DNA of 64,000 nt from Branchiostoma belcheri (lineage: Eukaryota > Chordata > Leptocardii > Amphioxiformes > Branchiostomatidae), in contig NW_017804043.1 in NCBI RefSeq assembly GCF_001625305.1, positions 1,790,215-1,854,214 on the forward strand. Reading direction: 5' to 3'. Positions 1 to 11,100 of this stretch are shown piece after piece. Both the position numbers and the translations under genes were made by a program. Position 1 is the first letter of the stretch. Every line of letters starts with the position of its first letter. The notes beneath the pieces are model-generated. The model had not been told where the DNA came from and ran no database searches. It was given only the letters and a program-made list of their open reading frames with translations.

Positions 1-769
1 TAAATGTCCCAGACTGAGGGGTGAGAAACCTTACCTTCTGTGGGAATCTGTGTTGGACTTAAAGACTGTTTAAGGTATTTTTATTAAGTCAAGTTACCCG
101 ATATGCTTACGTTAAAACATAACAAGAGCACGGTAAGTAGGATGCACATTACACTACGACTAAAACCCTAACACATTATACCCTGTGGCAATCTACATAG
201 ACTAGAAGAATGGCTATAACCTGGTGGTCTACATACACCTTAGACATTTCGATGAGGTTAAAACTGCTTACCTGGATATCCAAATGGAAACCGGATGCTA
301 GTAGAAGGCAGGCACTTGTTGGAAAGGTGGAAATTCCTGTAGGTTACAGGTGCAGAGTGTTCCGTGTGTAGATATCGGTGGAACGCAGCTGTGGAACTGG
401 AACATTCACACGCGAATAGCCGTCTGTGTCTCCCGCTGTGTGGGCATGTATTTAAGTTCGAAGGTCATCGACACCGGAAATGAAACTCGGCGGAAGTGCG
501 TCACAGGCGACGATACAGGTGCACACCGGTAGAAAGCACAATGCACCAGTAGTGACCAGCTCCACGTATTTCTGCGAACACCCCTCTAGAACTAACGTAC
601 CATGGACGGAACCTCACAGGACGTCTTAGAATATGTCTAGTTTCGGATAGGATGTATGTTTCCTTTATATTCACCTGACAACTTGTTCAGTAGCCTTTAC
701 AATAAATTACATATTGTCGGACGCCTTATTCAAACATCAGTGCCTGGCAAATTTGCTTAGGTGACCGAC

Positions 770-1440
770 TGTCACGCCTAGGGCCTGTTATACCGGCTAT
801 ACTGATACAGATATAGATAAAGACTGGACCTCGACCCAGATATTCTCATCACGTCTTCTTTACGAGCCGTGATTCGATGTGATGAATGGACGGTGACATG
901 TGCAGTGCCCCTCGGGTCATCACATGTACGTGCAACACTCCACACAAGGTCTTCCGCGGATCGTCCCGACTTCCAGGATGTTTATATTTGCCCCACTTAT
1001 CCGAAATGTGGGTAAGACGTACAGAGAGCCAGACTACACGATGGCTGAGTGATAAGTTAGTTGAAGCTACATGGCGCAAACAATGTTCTAATATGGCTGT
1101 TGTAGCTGGTGTGTTATATATATAGCTGGTGTGTTACGCCGAGGGGCGGTTATACCGGCTATACAGATACAGAAGCTGGTGTGTTACGCCGAAGGGCGGT
1201 TATACCGGCTATACAAAATACAGCTACAGAATATCATTTCATATCCCGTCTGTACAACTCTTCAATAACATTATCCAATCTGTTCTCAAATCTGATGTAA
1301 TATTCCGCTACAGATTCTTCCGCAATATCTGGGACCGTCTGTACTCATAGACATGTTTTTAACTATTGTTATGTGTATTTTAATCTGTATGTTTTTATAT
1401 GGGCGAATGATGCCTGAAATAAAGAATAAAGAAAAAGATT
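770..1440 (+). mobile_element. Non-LTR retrotransposon 3'-end fragments
   Basis: The motif GTTATACCGGCTATA occurs at 787, 1149 and 1199, each time followed by ATACAGATACAG-like sequence. The same motif ends the clearer LINE fragments at 21.4 and 36.2 kb, so these are stacked copies of one LINE 3' terminus. A further A-rich end (AATAAAGAATAAAG) lies near 1420-1435. Confidence 0.55.
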
Positions 1441-1514
1441 CTAAGCGCCTATGTTGCTATATATGCAAAATTCCCAAACTCAAACTGGGATAAATTGTAG
1501 TATAGTACAGCAAC

Positions 1515-1690
1515 AATTTTTATTGACACAACGAAAATACAGCGACTTTCGTAATGTCTACTACAAGTATACATACAAACAAGTATATACAAATAAATTA
1601 ACCTACGTACAAGTATATGAATAAATCAACATGTTCAGTTTGACATATCATTCTTTGACATATTTACTATTTGTACACTCGCATGCATTC
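1515..1690 (-). repeat. Dispersed repeat, copy 1
   Basis: The stretch starting TTTATTGACACAACGAAAAT and running through ACAGCGACTTTCGTAA matches 47951-48140 over about 180 bp with scattered changes. The TTTATT start suggests the reversed 3' end of a retroposon. Its family is unknown to me. Confidence 0.5.
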
Positions 1691-2512
1691 AAGACCATCG
1701 AAACGTTCATGGTGGGTGTCCAGTACACATGCTTAATCTTCCTTACCATTTCTTCAAATCCCTAGGTTTTCCGGAAGCCCTCTTCCCCACCATTTGAACG
1801 TTATCCTTGGCTAGACACAGTGCCAGGAACTCAGACATATGGTTATCTTAGTACGTCACATATCACCTAACAGTTGTCTCATGAGTATTGCGAAACCCTG
1901 CTTGTGTAATGTTGAAAAGCACATCTAAAAGCTCATCTAAGAAGTAACAGCTTTTAAGGGCCCGGATATGTGACTGCATCCGTGGGAAACCGTTGTTCTG
2001 TTGACCTCTATGTTTAAACACTTGCCAATCCCTGTAAGACATTTGTATCTTGGGACGTAACACTGTTAGTATTTGCCAGAAGACTGTGGCACAACGCCAA
2101 ATGTACATACTCACTCCGTCATGCCAGTGTTCTTTCAACTCTGTCAATTATGACTTTTCGCTTTATACTTCATGCCCCTACCCGTCCGTTTCATCAATTT
2201 TCCAGATGACAATTTCATCCTCTTACAACCATCTATTTCATCGATTGGTCATATAGGTTTATACGACTTTTGTGTCCTTTTCCTGTTGCTATAGTAATTT
2301 CCGAGCCTCCTTTAATAGCAAGCTCTACGACTTTTTCATAAGCCTTATATCCCGTAAATAGATCCTGTAGATATATATAGAGAGAGACGTAGCACAGGTA
2401 ACACTTGCTTCTTCTATACCTGTACCTAAGTTATCTAACTTAATGTATTTGGCCCATGTACATGTAGGGCGTGAATATGCGATTAAGTTCATTGTCATTG
2501 TCATTATAATGC

Positions 2513-2575
2513 TTTTTTTCTAGCATATCAGTTTTATATGTATTTGTACCGGGTCTCTTTTGCCGCCCAGCGTAC
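2513..2575 (+). repeat. 63-bp direct repeat, copy 1
   Basis: A stretch containing TTTGTACCGGGT and CTTTTGCCGCC recurs in the same orientation at 3246-3310. The two copies flank about 700 bp that includes a SINE. This may be a local duplication or two fragments of one dispersed repeat. Confidence 0.45.
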
Positions 2576-2610
2576 AGTAGTAGCCTGTATCATCAGCCAG
2601 TGTTGCATCA

Positions 2611-2790
2611 TGTGGGGTCGTGCGGCGCAACGGCAGAGCATTCGGCTCAGAACCAAGTGGTCCTGGGTTCGAATCCTGCAAAGTCACCAACCTTGTGCCC
2701 TTGGGAAAGGCACTTTACAGGACTTTCTTCACTTCACCCAGGTGAAAATGAGTATGCTAGAATGATCATCGTCATGACGATGGCCATTAA
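2611..2790 (+). mobile_element. tRNA-derived SINE
   Basis: The head looks like a tRNA: an A-box-like segment (TGCGGCGCAACGG) and a B box (GGGTTCGAATCC, about 2664-2675). The body CTTGGGAAAGGCACTTTACA plus CACTTCACCCAGGTGAAAATGAGTA is shared with SINEs at 33.98, 50.3 and 58.8 kb. The anticodon-loop position reads CAG. It is not a functional tRNA because the acceptor stem does not close. Confidence 0.8.
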
Positions 2791-3245
2791 AAAGAAAACC
2801 AAAACCATCTCAGTGATAAAAGTTCCCAAAGATTATAACGTTCCCTTCTCATAGAAAAGATTGACACTTGTGGTGCGCTAACTGCCCTAACATCATGACA
2901 AATCAGTATTTAGGCGGAACCGGGCCTTGTGATTATGTATTAACACTTCCGTAGTACCAGAGGTCACAGGAAGATGCTTTCCGGTGTGTTTTGGGAGGTC
3001 CTCCTTTCTTTTTCTTCTCCTATCTGCTTCCTGTTACCATACGTCACGACATGACGTCATGTCAGTGCTACAATTCTATAACTGTTTGCTCGAGTCCATG
3101 CCCCACCCCATCTCTCATCAATTTTATCCTCTTCAAACAGTTAATTGTGTGCATTTGTCGACTTACTTGTGTGATTTTCCAGTTTATATCAAATAGTATT
3201 AGCCTAGTCATGTAGCAGGCTCCAAGACTGGGCTTTTCGGGGAGC

Positions 3246-3310
3246 CTTTTTTTCTGGCATATCACTTCTACATGTATTGTTTGTACCGGGTTTCTTTTGC
3301 CGCCTTTTTC
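3246..3310 (+). repeat. 63-bp direct repeat, copy 2
   Basis: Second copy of the 2513-2575 sequence in the same orientation, with the same TTTGTACCGGGT core. It leads straight into a LINE 3'-end fragment at 3320. Confidence 0.45.
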
Positions 3311-3319
3311 AGCGTATTA

Positions 3320-3545
3320 TGATAGCTTCAATGGGATTGAGATGTTCAAAAACTCATTCTTTCCTAGAACTATCGCAGAGTGGAACTCGCTGTCACCAAG
3401 TACAGTAGGGACATTATCATTAGATAGCTTTGACAATGTTAAGAGTTAGATGTTCAAAGGTTACATGTAACAAGTCCTCCGGTGTAATGTAGCCAGCTGC
3501 CGCCGAGCCGCGTGCCTGCGAAGCTGGTGAGTTTCTTGAAAATTC
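3320..3545 (+). mobile_element. Non-LTR retrotransposon 3' fragment
   Basis: It contains CTTTCCTAGAACTATCGCAG, which encodes the SFFPRTIAEWNSL-type end of a LINE reverse transcriptase, followed by the CAGCTGCCGCCG...CCGCGTGCCTGCGAAGCTGG 3' UTR. It is nearly identical to 36040-36225, so both belong to one family. It is truncated at both ends and has no coding capacity. Confidence 0.75.
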
Positions 3546-3687
3546 CGAAGTTGTAAATGTTTGTAATAAATGATTGCAGAAAACATTAGGGTTACTAAGA
3601 TTGATGTAGTTCATATCCAGACCACTAGGGGGCGACGCGACAATGGCAATGAGAACCGCTGCTGTATGCAAAAGCATGCTCAGGTAC

Positions 3688-3825
3688 AGTTCTGGATAGT
3701 CCACGAGTATCCAGAACCTGGGTTCTGAGCCAAATCTACGTTCGTGTATAGGCGGACACTATTCGTAACCATAACCCTAAGCCATTCAAGAACTAGATAG
3801 GCGCGGTTCTGGATACTAAGTACTG
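3688..3825. mobile_element. MITE with GTATCCAGAACC ends
   Basis: About 115-140 bp bounded by GTATCCAGAACC near 3708 and CGGTTCTGGATAC near 3811-3823, in inverted orientation. The same ends bound the copy at 18518-18697, and a third relative lies at 19.64-19.82 kb. It has no coding capacity. Confidence 0.6.
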
Positions 3826-4652
3826 GTACGTATATTCCCCAAATGTTACACCACAGAAATACTCAGATCGACAGATGTCCAACTTGTCCATTCGGCTATC
3901 ATCGCTACCATCACTACCATCATTACCCTAATATGAAGCTAACGCGAAACTAGTGATAAACAGAAAGCTTTTAATGTCGACAATATACCGCAATTGTACG
4001 TTTGGACAACCAAACTACACTGCCACATGCCACATCACCAGCATAGTGTATTTTTGTAAAACTAACCAGCATTCAGCACACAGTGCTAGATTATCTTACG
4101 AAACAAAATATAAGACGCCAAATGCCACTCCTTGAGTATTAGAAAATGTCATCGATATCAGATATTAGCAAAGTGCACATCCAAATGACTCTCTCGTATT
4201 AAATACTCTGCATACATACTAAAACTTCTGCTGCATTCCAAAAGGAAAACACAATGTCAAGTCTATAATACAAAGATGTTGAACAATAGAAGTCCATAAT
4301 ATACATAAGTTGATACATCTATAGTAGTCAATATGTGTAATATACAGAGGTTGGATGATAAAAATCGCGTTGACTATACTGTCAACTGTGATACAAAATA
4401 TATACATCAGATAGCTCCAGATAATACTTTCATAATGATATCTTGATTCCATTTATGCGTGTTAAGTATCACTAGTGAATGCTTTGTAACATATTTGAAG
4501 AAAATGTTTACATACAGACGTTTCTCAATACCCAAAAATCCACACAGTGTCGAAAGCTATGTACACTCTTATATATCCTTTGTCAGGTACGAATTCAACT
4601 AAGTTTGGTCTTGGTCCAGATCACTGCTGCTTACGTTTGTTGACAAATAGTT

Positions 4653-4905
4653 GTTATGTTTACCTTCGCAGAAGGAAAACATATTGTTTTTGCTCAGCCT
4701 CCTCCACTTCTCCAAACAAATAAGGTCAATGACCTGGACCAGACGTCTGTCACCATAACTACTACTGTAGTAGTGTTGGGTTACATTATGTAGCAGGACA
4801 GAGTTGGAGGGGCTGCTCACCATGTATGTGAATGTGTTTGTCAATGAGTAAAAATAATAAACGGAGCAGTAGTTTGTTAGGCTAGACCATGTGAAGGTAA
4901 ACAGC
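4653..4905 (+). mobile_element. Intron-dwelling MITE family A, copy 1
   Basis: It starts TTATGTTTACCTTCGCAGAA and ends AAGGTAAACA, so the ends are inverted repeats (ATGTTTACC / GGTAAACAT). Internal landmarks shared by all copies are a TTCTTCTTCTTCTCC-type pyrimidine block, CAGACGTCTGTCACCAT and a GTGAATGTGTTTG segment. There are about seven copies in this window. Confidence 0.65.
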
Positions 4906-4936
4906 ATGCATCTGCTTTGCAAATGTTACTTTTCTA

Positions 4937-5155
4937 GTTATGTTTACCGAAGGAAAACATATTGTTTTTACTACGTTTCTTCTTCTTCTTCTCCAAACAG
5001 CTGACCTGACTGAATCATGGTAACTTGTGTTGGGTTGCATAATGCTGCAATTTTCTACTAGGAGGGATTTAGACTCCTGTAACCATATATGTGAATGTGT
5101 TTGAGTAAGAATTAACAGAGCAGCCCATATGCGAACTTCAAGGTAAACATTATGC
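4937..5155 (+). mobile_element. MITE family A, copy 2
   Basis: Follows copy 1 head-to-tail: TTATGTTTACCGAAGGAAAA at the left and AAGGTAAACATTATGCATC at the right. It contains the same pyrimidine block and GAATGTGTTTGAGTAAGAAT. It ends about 30 bp short of the oxidase stop codon. Confidence 0.65.
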
Positions 5156-5184
5156 ATCTGCTTTGCAAATGTTACTATTCTACT

Positions 5185-8100
5185 TCATACGTCGCTTTCG
5201 CGAGCAGCTGCAAAGCTGAAGACGTTCACAGAGCATTCTCTGCTCACAGGTGGGGAATGCAGACCCGATAAGATGGCACAATGACAAGGCCCTTTGCACA
5301 CACACGTTGTACCGCACACGTTGCCCTCTGGCAGGAAGGCGTCGGCCAGGTAGCTGTTGACGAACATGCCGGTCGGATCGTGTTTCAGACGCTCGTCCAC
5401 GAAGTCGTTGAACTTCGGGAAGCATCGGCCGCGCTGTCGTGCCGACATATAGGTCTGCTTGCCCCAATGAGGGCGGCCGCCGTACTTGTCAATCAGAATG
5501 TCTGTATCAAGAAAAACACCAAATATATCATTACAACACATAAAAATATGTACTGGAATATTTATGTTTACCGAAGAAAACATACTGTTTTTGCTCTGTT
5601 CACTTTTCTTCTTCTTCTCCAAACCAATAACCTGAACCAGACGTCTGTCACCATGGTAACTAATATTGGATTACATCATGTTGCAATTTTATAGTAGGAA
5701 GGATTTAGCCAAAGGCTTACAAGGGAAAGCTAAAAAGGCTTACAATCAGGCTACAAATGTGGTGCCAAAACGTTTGGTACCACATTAATATTGGTCTCAA
5801 ATAAGTTTCTGAGTTTCAATTTCAAAACATAGTAACAAAACGTACTTTGTGTGAGGAGGAAGAACCTCCTGTACGCCGTGCCCTCGTCATACGCGTTCAG
5901 AGAAATCCACATGAAGTCTGGACGCCACTCCTCTCCTTTCGGCTTCTCTGGTAGCCTAACGGGATCAAAACACAGAATGTTTAAACTTTAAAACTTTCTC
6001 GAGAGTTAAAACGTTCTTGAACGTACAACTACACTTTCATAACACATAACATCATTTCAGGCTGTAGTCGTTTCTCATAGTCATACCAACATTGGCACGC
6101 ATATCGCGGCCTCATTGTTAGTATCTGGTGCAGTATGGCTTTTGTACAAGGCATATTTGGGTGAGGTTTTCTATGTGTGTTGTATTCTGAAAAAACTTTA
6201 TCATGTCTTTATTGAAGCAAATCACCCTTTCTTCCTCCATTCTCCACCTCTTAGGTGGAAGTTCCATGCTGAGAGCTTCTTTCCAAGAACAACATCACTT
6301 TGGAATAATCTACCTCGTGATTGCTTCCCCTATGAGTATAACCTTAAACTCTTCAAGTCTAAGGTCAACAAACATCTGTCCTCACTGGCTGTTCTGTAAC
6401 CCAAAACATAAACCCAAAATATTCAATTTTCTATGTTGTCACCAGTTTTGATGTACTTACTTGGGCAGGTACAGCGGACTGAGGTAGCTGGACTCTCCAC
6501 GTGAGAAGCGAACCTCGATAATCTGGTTACACATGTACGGCTCCTGCCACTTTCTCGCCTCTTCGATCAGGTCTTTGATCTGTAGTTTTAGAAAAAAGTA
6601 ACCTTTGTTATTGTGTGTTAATGAAGGTTAGACATCCAGAAAATGACATCTTGAATGAGACACACAAGAAAACTGTTACCCCAGTTTTCACCCCCTCTCC
6701 AGGAAAACTTTAGGAATGAAAAAAAAACAGTAGTGGCCAAACACATGCACAGCTTCCCTTCCACTTGTGCTTCGTTATTACAATAAATACTAAAGTATTA
6801 TCAGATAAAATCCATGTAAAATTTGTTTTTCTTTGTTTGTTTGTTTGTTTGTTTGTTTGTTTGTTTATTTATATGAATTCGCCACAAGAAGCACAAGTGG
6901 ACAGGAGGGCAAAGCAGGTGTATAAACACCTTTGCAAGTTGCCATCCAAACTATTTGTTTGTTGTGTTTACCGAAGGAAGACATATTCTCTTTGCTACGT
7001 TTCTTCTTCTTCTTCTTCTCCAAATAGTGACCTCTGACTTGATTGAAGCAGATGTCTGTCACCATGGTAACTGGTGTTGGGTTACATAATGTTGCAATTT
7101 TATAGTAGGAGGGATTTAGACCATGTCACCATATATGTGAATGTGTTTGAGTAAGAATAAACAAGGTAACATTTGCAAGGCAAATGCATAATGTTTACCT
7201 TCGCATATGGTTTACTGTGTTAATTCTTACTCAAACACATTCAAATGTATGGTGACAGCAGTCTAAATCCCTCCTGCTATGAAATTGCAATATGATGTAA
7301 CCCAACACTAGTTACCATGGCAACAGACACAACATTGGTTCAGGTTAGAGGTCACTGTTTGGAGAAGAAGAAGAAGAAGAAACTGAGCAAAAACAATATG
7401 TTTTCCTTCGGTAAACATAATAAACAGAGCAGACCATATGCAAAGGTAATTTGTCTGTTTGTTTGTTTGTTTGTTTGTTTGTTTGTTTATTTACCTCTTG
7501 GAACGCCTCCCGGCATCTCTCGTACGGGATGGCAATCTCGATCTCCGAGAACCTCTCCAGCCGGACGTTCCCAGACTGCACCAGGGAGGTGGGACCGGAA
7601 ATGGGCGTGGCGTCCAGAAACAACGTCTGGAACTTCATCGTCAGGGGCTGGGGGGGGGGGGGGGGGAGAAAAATGGATTATGAATTATGTTGTGAACACT
7701 TAGCCTCTACCAGGCTCCTGGAGGCGACTGGAAAGGGTTGAAATTGGCCAAGTAGAGACCTAACATGCCGAGGGAGTTGGCCTGCTCGAGAGTGCAACTT
7801 AGACCAAGACCATAGCCTGTTCAGAAGAAAGGATACAAAAACTGGAAGTTCTGCTGCAGTACCAAGGTCAGCCACCAGGAGGCCCATATTTGACATTGAC
7901 CTTTGCCTTTCTACGACCTACGAACTTACCAAATATCATCATAATCTATAAGGGCGTTCTGAAGTTAAGCTGACTACAAATGTCACACACACACACACAT
8001 AGACACATAAAAAACAATACGTCTATTTTTCATGGAGGTAATAATCGCTCACCGCTCAATCTGAGTCATGGGCTATGAATGCTGCCCAGAGCAAGAAACT

Positions 8101-11100
8101 AGATGGTACATATACAAGAATGTTAAGAACAGTGTATAATGTTTCATGGAGACAACATCTAACAAACAAACAACTCTATGGCTCTCTCCCGCCCATTTCA
8201 TCTGTAGTCCGACGACGTAGACTCGCCCTGGCAGGGCATGTTGTTCGTAGTAACGAACCAGCTGGTAGATTAGTACAGTCGCTTCCTACTGGGAGACGTA
8301 GAGTGGGACGTCCTTATATTACACTTTTGTCCATGTTAGAGAGAGACACTGGTCTCGCAGGGACTGCATTAGTGTCCGCTATGAGAGACAGGACATACTG
8401 GAGTAACTTTATCAAGTGTACCTCACCGGATTAGTATAAACTAATCCGGAGGCATGAAGATGAAGAATAACCGCTCACCGTGAGACTAGTGAAGTAGTTG
8501 GCGACCCTGTGGACCGTCAGGAGGATGAAGTTCTCCACGTACCACGTCATGAAGGTGCTGAACTTGTTCGGCTCCACACAGTCATCGTTTGGGTCGTCGT
8601 TTTCTTTACACCGACATCTGTCAGAACGAAAAGAACCGTGATGTACCGTGGCCGACAAGTACAAAATTTTACACTGCAACTTTGGGTGTTTTACACCGCA
8701 ACTTTTGGTGTTTTACACTGCAACTTTTTCTGTGTTTTACACTGCAACTTTTGCTGTGTTTTACACTGCAACTTTTGCTGTGTTTTACAATGCAACTTTT
8801 GGTGTTTTACACTGCAACTTTTGGTGTTTTACACTGCAACTTTTGCTGTGTTTTATACTGCAACTTTTGCTGTGTGGAAAACTTACACCCCTCCCCTTTT
8901 ATAATGGACGGTCCCCCTGTCAGGTAAAAGGTGACAACGATGGCATGCAAACTACGTCCTCGTAAAAATTAAAGTTTAAATCAGAGTGTGCAGGTATATT
9001 ATCCATATTCTTCAATCTACTGCTTATCCTTGTAACCAGTGCAAAGTGCTGACTTACTAAAGGATAAAGTCATTGGTTGATCCAAAGTAAAATAACTTTA
9101 ACTTAATAAGTAGTACGACTTCTTTGATTTGTTGTGACGCATGGCAGCAAAAAGCAACATAATTTGTAATCACTGGACCTGGTCGAAACATTTTTAAATT
9201 TATCCCGATCTATAGGCCAAAGCTAGAAAAACCTTTAAGAAAAAACTAACGTCACAACGTAGCCAAGCTTTTCCTCTAAAAAACTTATGCACGAAAAGGA
9301 TAACTCAGTCGACGTAGTTTGCATGCCATCGTTGTCACCTTTGACCTGACAGGGGGACCGTCCATTATAAAAGGGGAGGGGTGTAAGTTTTCCACACAGC
9401 AAAAGTTGCAGTGTAAAACACCAAAAGTTGCAGTGTAAAACACAGCAAAAGTTGCAGTGTAAAACACGCAAAAGTTGCAGTGTAAAACACCAAAAGTTGC
9501 AGTGTAAAACACAGCAAAAGTTGCAGTGTAAAACACAGCAAAAGTTGCAGTGTAAAACACAGCAAAAGTTGCAGTGTAAAACACACAAAGTTGCAGTGTA
9601 AAACACACAAAGTTGCAGTGTAAAACACCCAAAGTTGCAGTGTAAAACACCAAAAGTTGCGGTGTAAAACACCAAAAGTTGCGGTGTAAAATTTTGTTCT
9701 TGTCGGCCACGGTAGTGATGATTTCCATCTTTATGTCATCTGTGGTAGCATGTAAAACACTATACAAATCCACAATTGCTTACAAGATCCCCAAATAACT
9801 TTAAAGAAGAAAAACATATTATTTTGCTAAGTTTCTTCTTGTCAATGACCTGGACCAGACAGCTGTCACCATAGTAACTGGTGCTGTACCAGACTCCATA
9901 TGCTGGTGGATTACATTTTGTACGTACGTAGCAAAGCTGCAGGACACAGTTGGAGGGGCTGGTATATATCTTATAGACCATGTACAGGTAAACATAATGA
10001 TTATGTTTGCTTTAAAAATGCCTTTGCTTTAAAAATGTTACCTTTTTTCTAGTTCCGTTTACAATTGATGCTTGAATATTGGTACGAATTAATGGTTTGC
10101 CAGCTCAAACTAGATATTATGTACTTCAACCGTACCTGTGACTGGACACCGTCTGACACTTGTCTGTGTGTGGGAAGTAGAAGAACTCAAAGTGCTCGTT
10201 ATCCTTCAGTTTCGTCTCCAGCTCATTCAACACCTCATCCATGACCCGCCCTCTCCTGATCTGAAAGTTCAAAACATCCAAGAATTCAGATACAAGGTAT
10301 TGTACCAGACAAGGAGCATTTCATTGTAAGATTCAAAATCCCTTAAACATTCTTGGGACACGTTTACAGATACTGGCTTAGTTTTCGTTTATTTCACTAT
10401 AGACTTATAGACCCAACTGAACTCGGACGAGATACAGAGGTAGGTAACATAAAGTGTACGGAAGAAAAGTCTAGATCTGTTACCTTCTTGATGTGATAGT
10501 TTTGCACACAGCGAAGCGTAACTTCTGTGACGACGCCAAATACGCCGAGGTGAACCCGCACCGCATCCAAAAGCTGTGGGTCCTCTTCTGTGACCTGTAG
10601 GTCAACATGATACCATACAAACGTAAGCAAAGCTGCGATAGCAACTAGCAGTGGACATCATGATCAGCTGTTGGTGATAGACAATACAAAACAATATACG
10701 GCATGGGGGAACACATACGAAGATCAAAACGCGGAAGTATTCCATCTTTCCCGGCGGTAAAAAGGCACACAAAAATTCCGTTCTACTTTCTAGAATACGT
10801 TCGATCGAAACATTCTATAGACTATGCTAACGTGCTAGAACACGTTCGATCGAACATTCTATACTAACGTGCTAGAACACGTTCGATCGAACACATTCTA
10901 TACTACCGTGATAGAACACAAACTGACCTTCAAAATTTCCCCATCAGCCTTGACGATCTCCATGCCGACGACGTAGTTAGAGATGGAGGGGAACCTGCCG
11001 CCCGAGCCGTGACTGCCGGTAGCGATGATCCCGGCCACGCTCTGCTCGTTAATGTCCCCGGCGATGGGCAGGCACACGTCGTACTTCTCAGCAAGCTCCT

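Larger units (their letters stand above)
1..5184. other. Intergenic flank, repeats only
   Basis: I see no convincing coding exon here. The open frames are short and lack family motifs. The segment holds non-LTR 3' ends, a tRNA-derived SINE, two small MITEs and a 63-bp direct duplication, listed separately. It lies downstream of the minus-strand oxidase gene, so the 3' UTR of that gene should fall at its right edge; I could not identify a clear polyadenylation signal. Confidence 0.6.

Noticed and set aside
8670..8875. CRISPR-like regular direct repeats
   Set aside because: Units are contiguous with no unique spacers, and the array is mirrored inside an inverted-repeat transposon in an animal intron.
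8509..9773. Long open frames rich in VLHCNF / CFTLQL repeats on both strands
   Set aside because: They are translations of the 22-24-bp tandem arrays in the foldback arms. All three frames stay open by repeat length and composition, and there is no domain.
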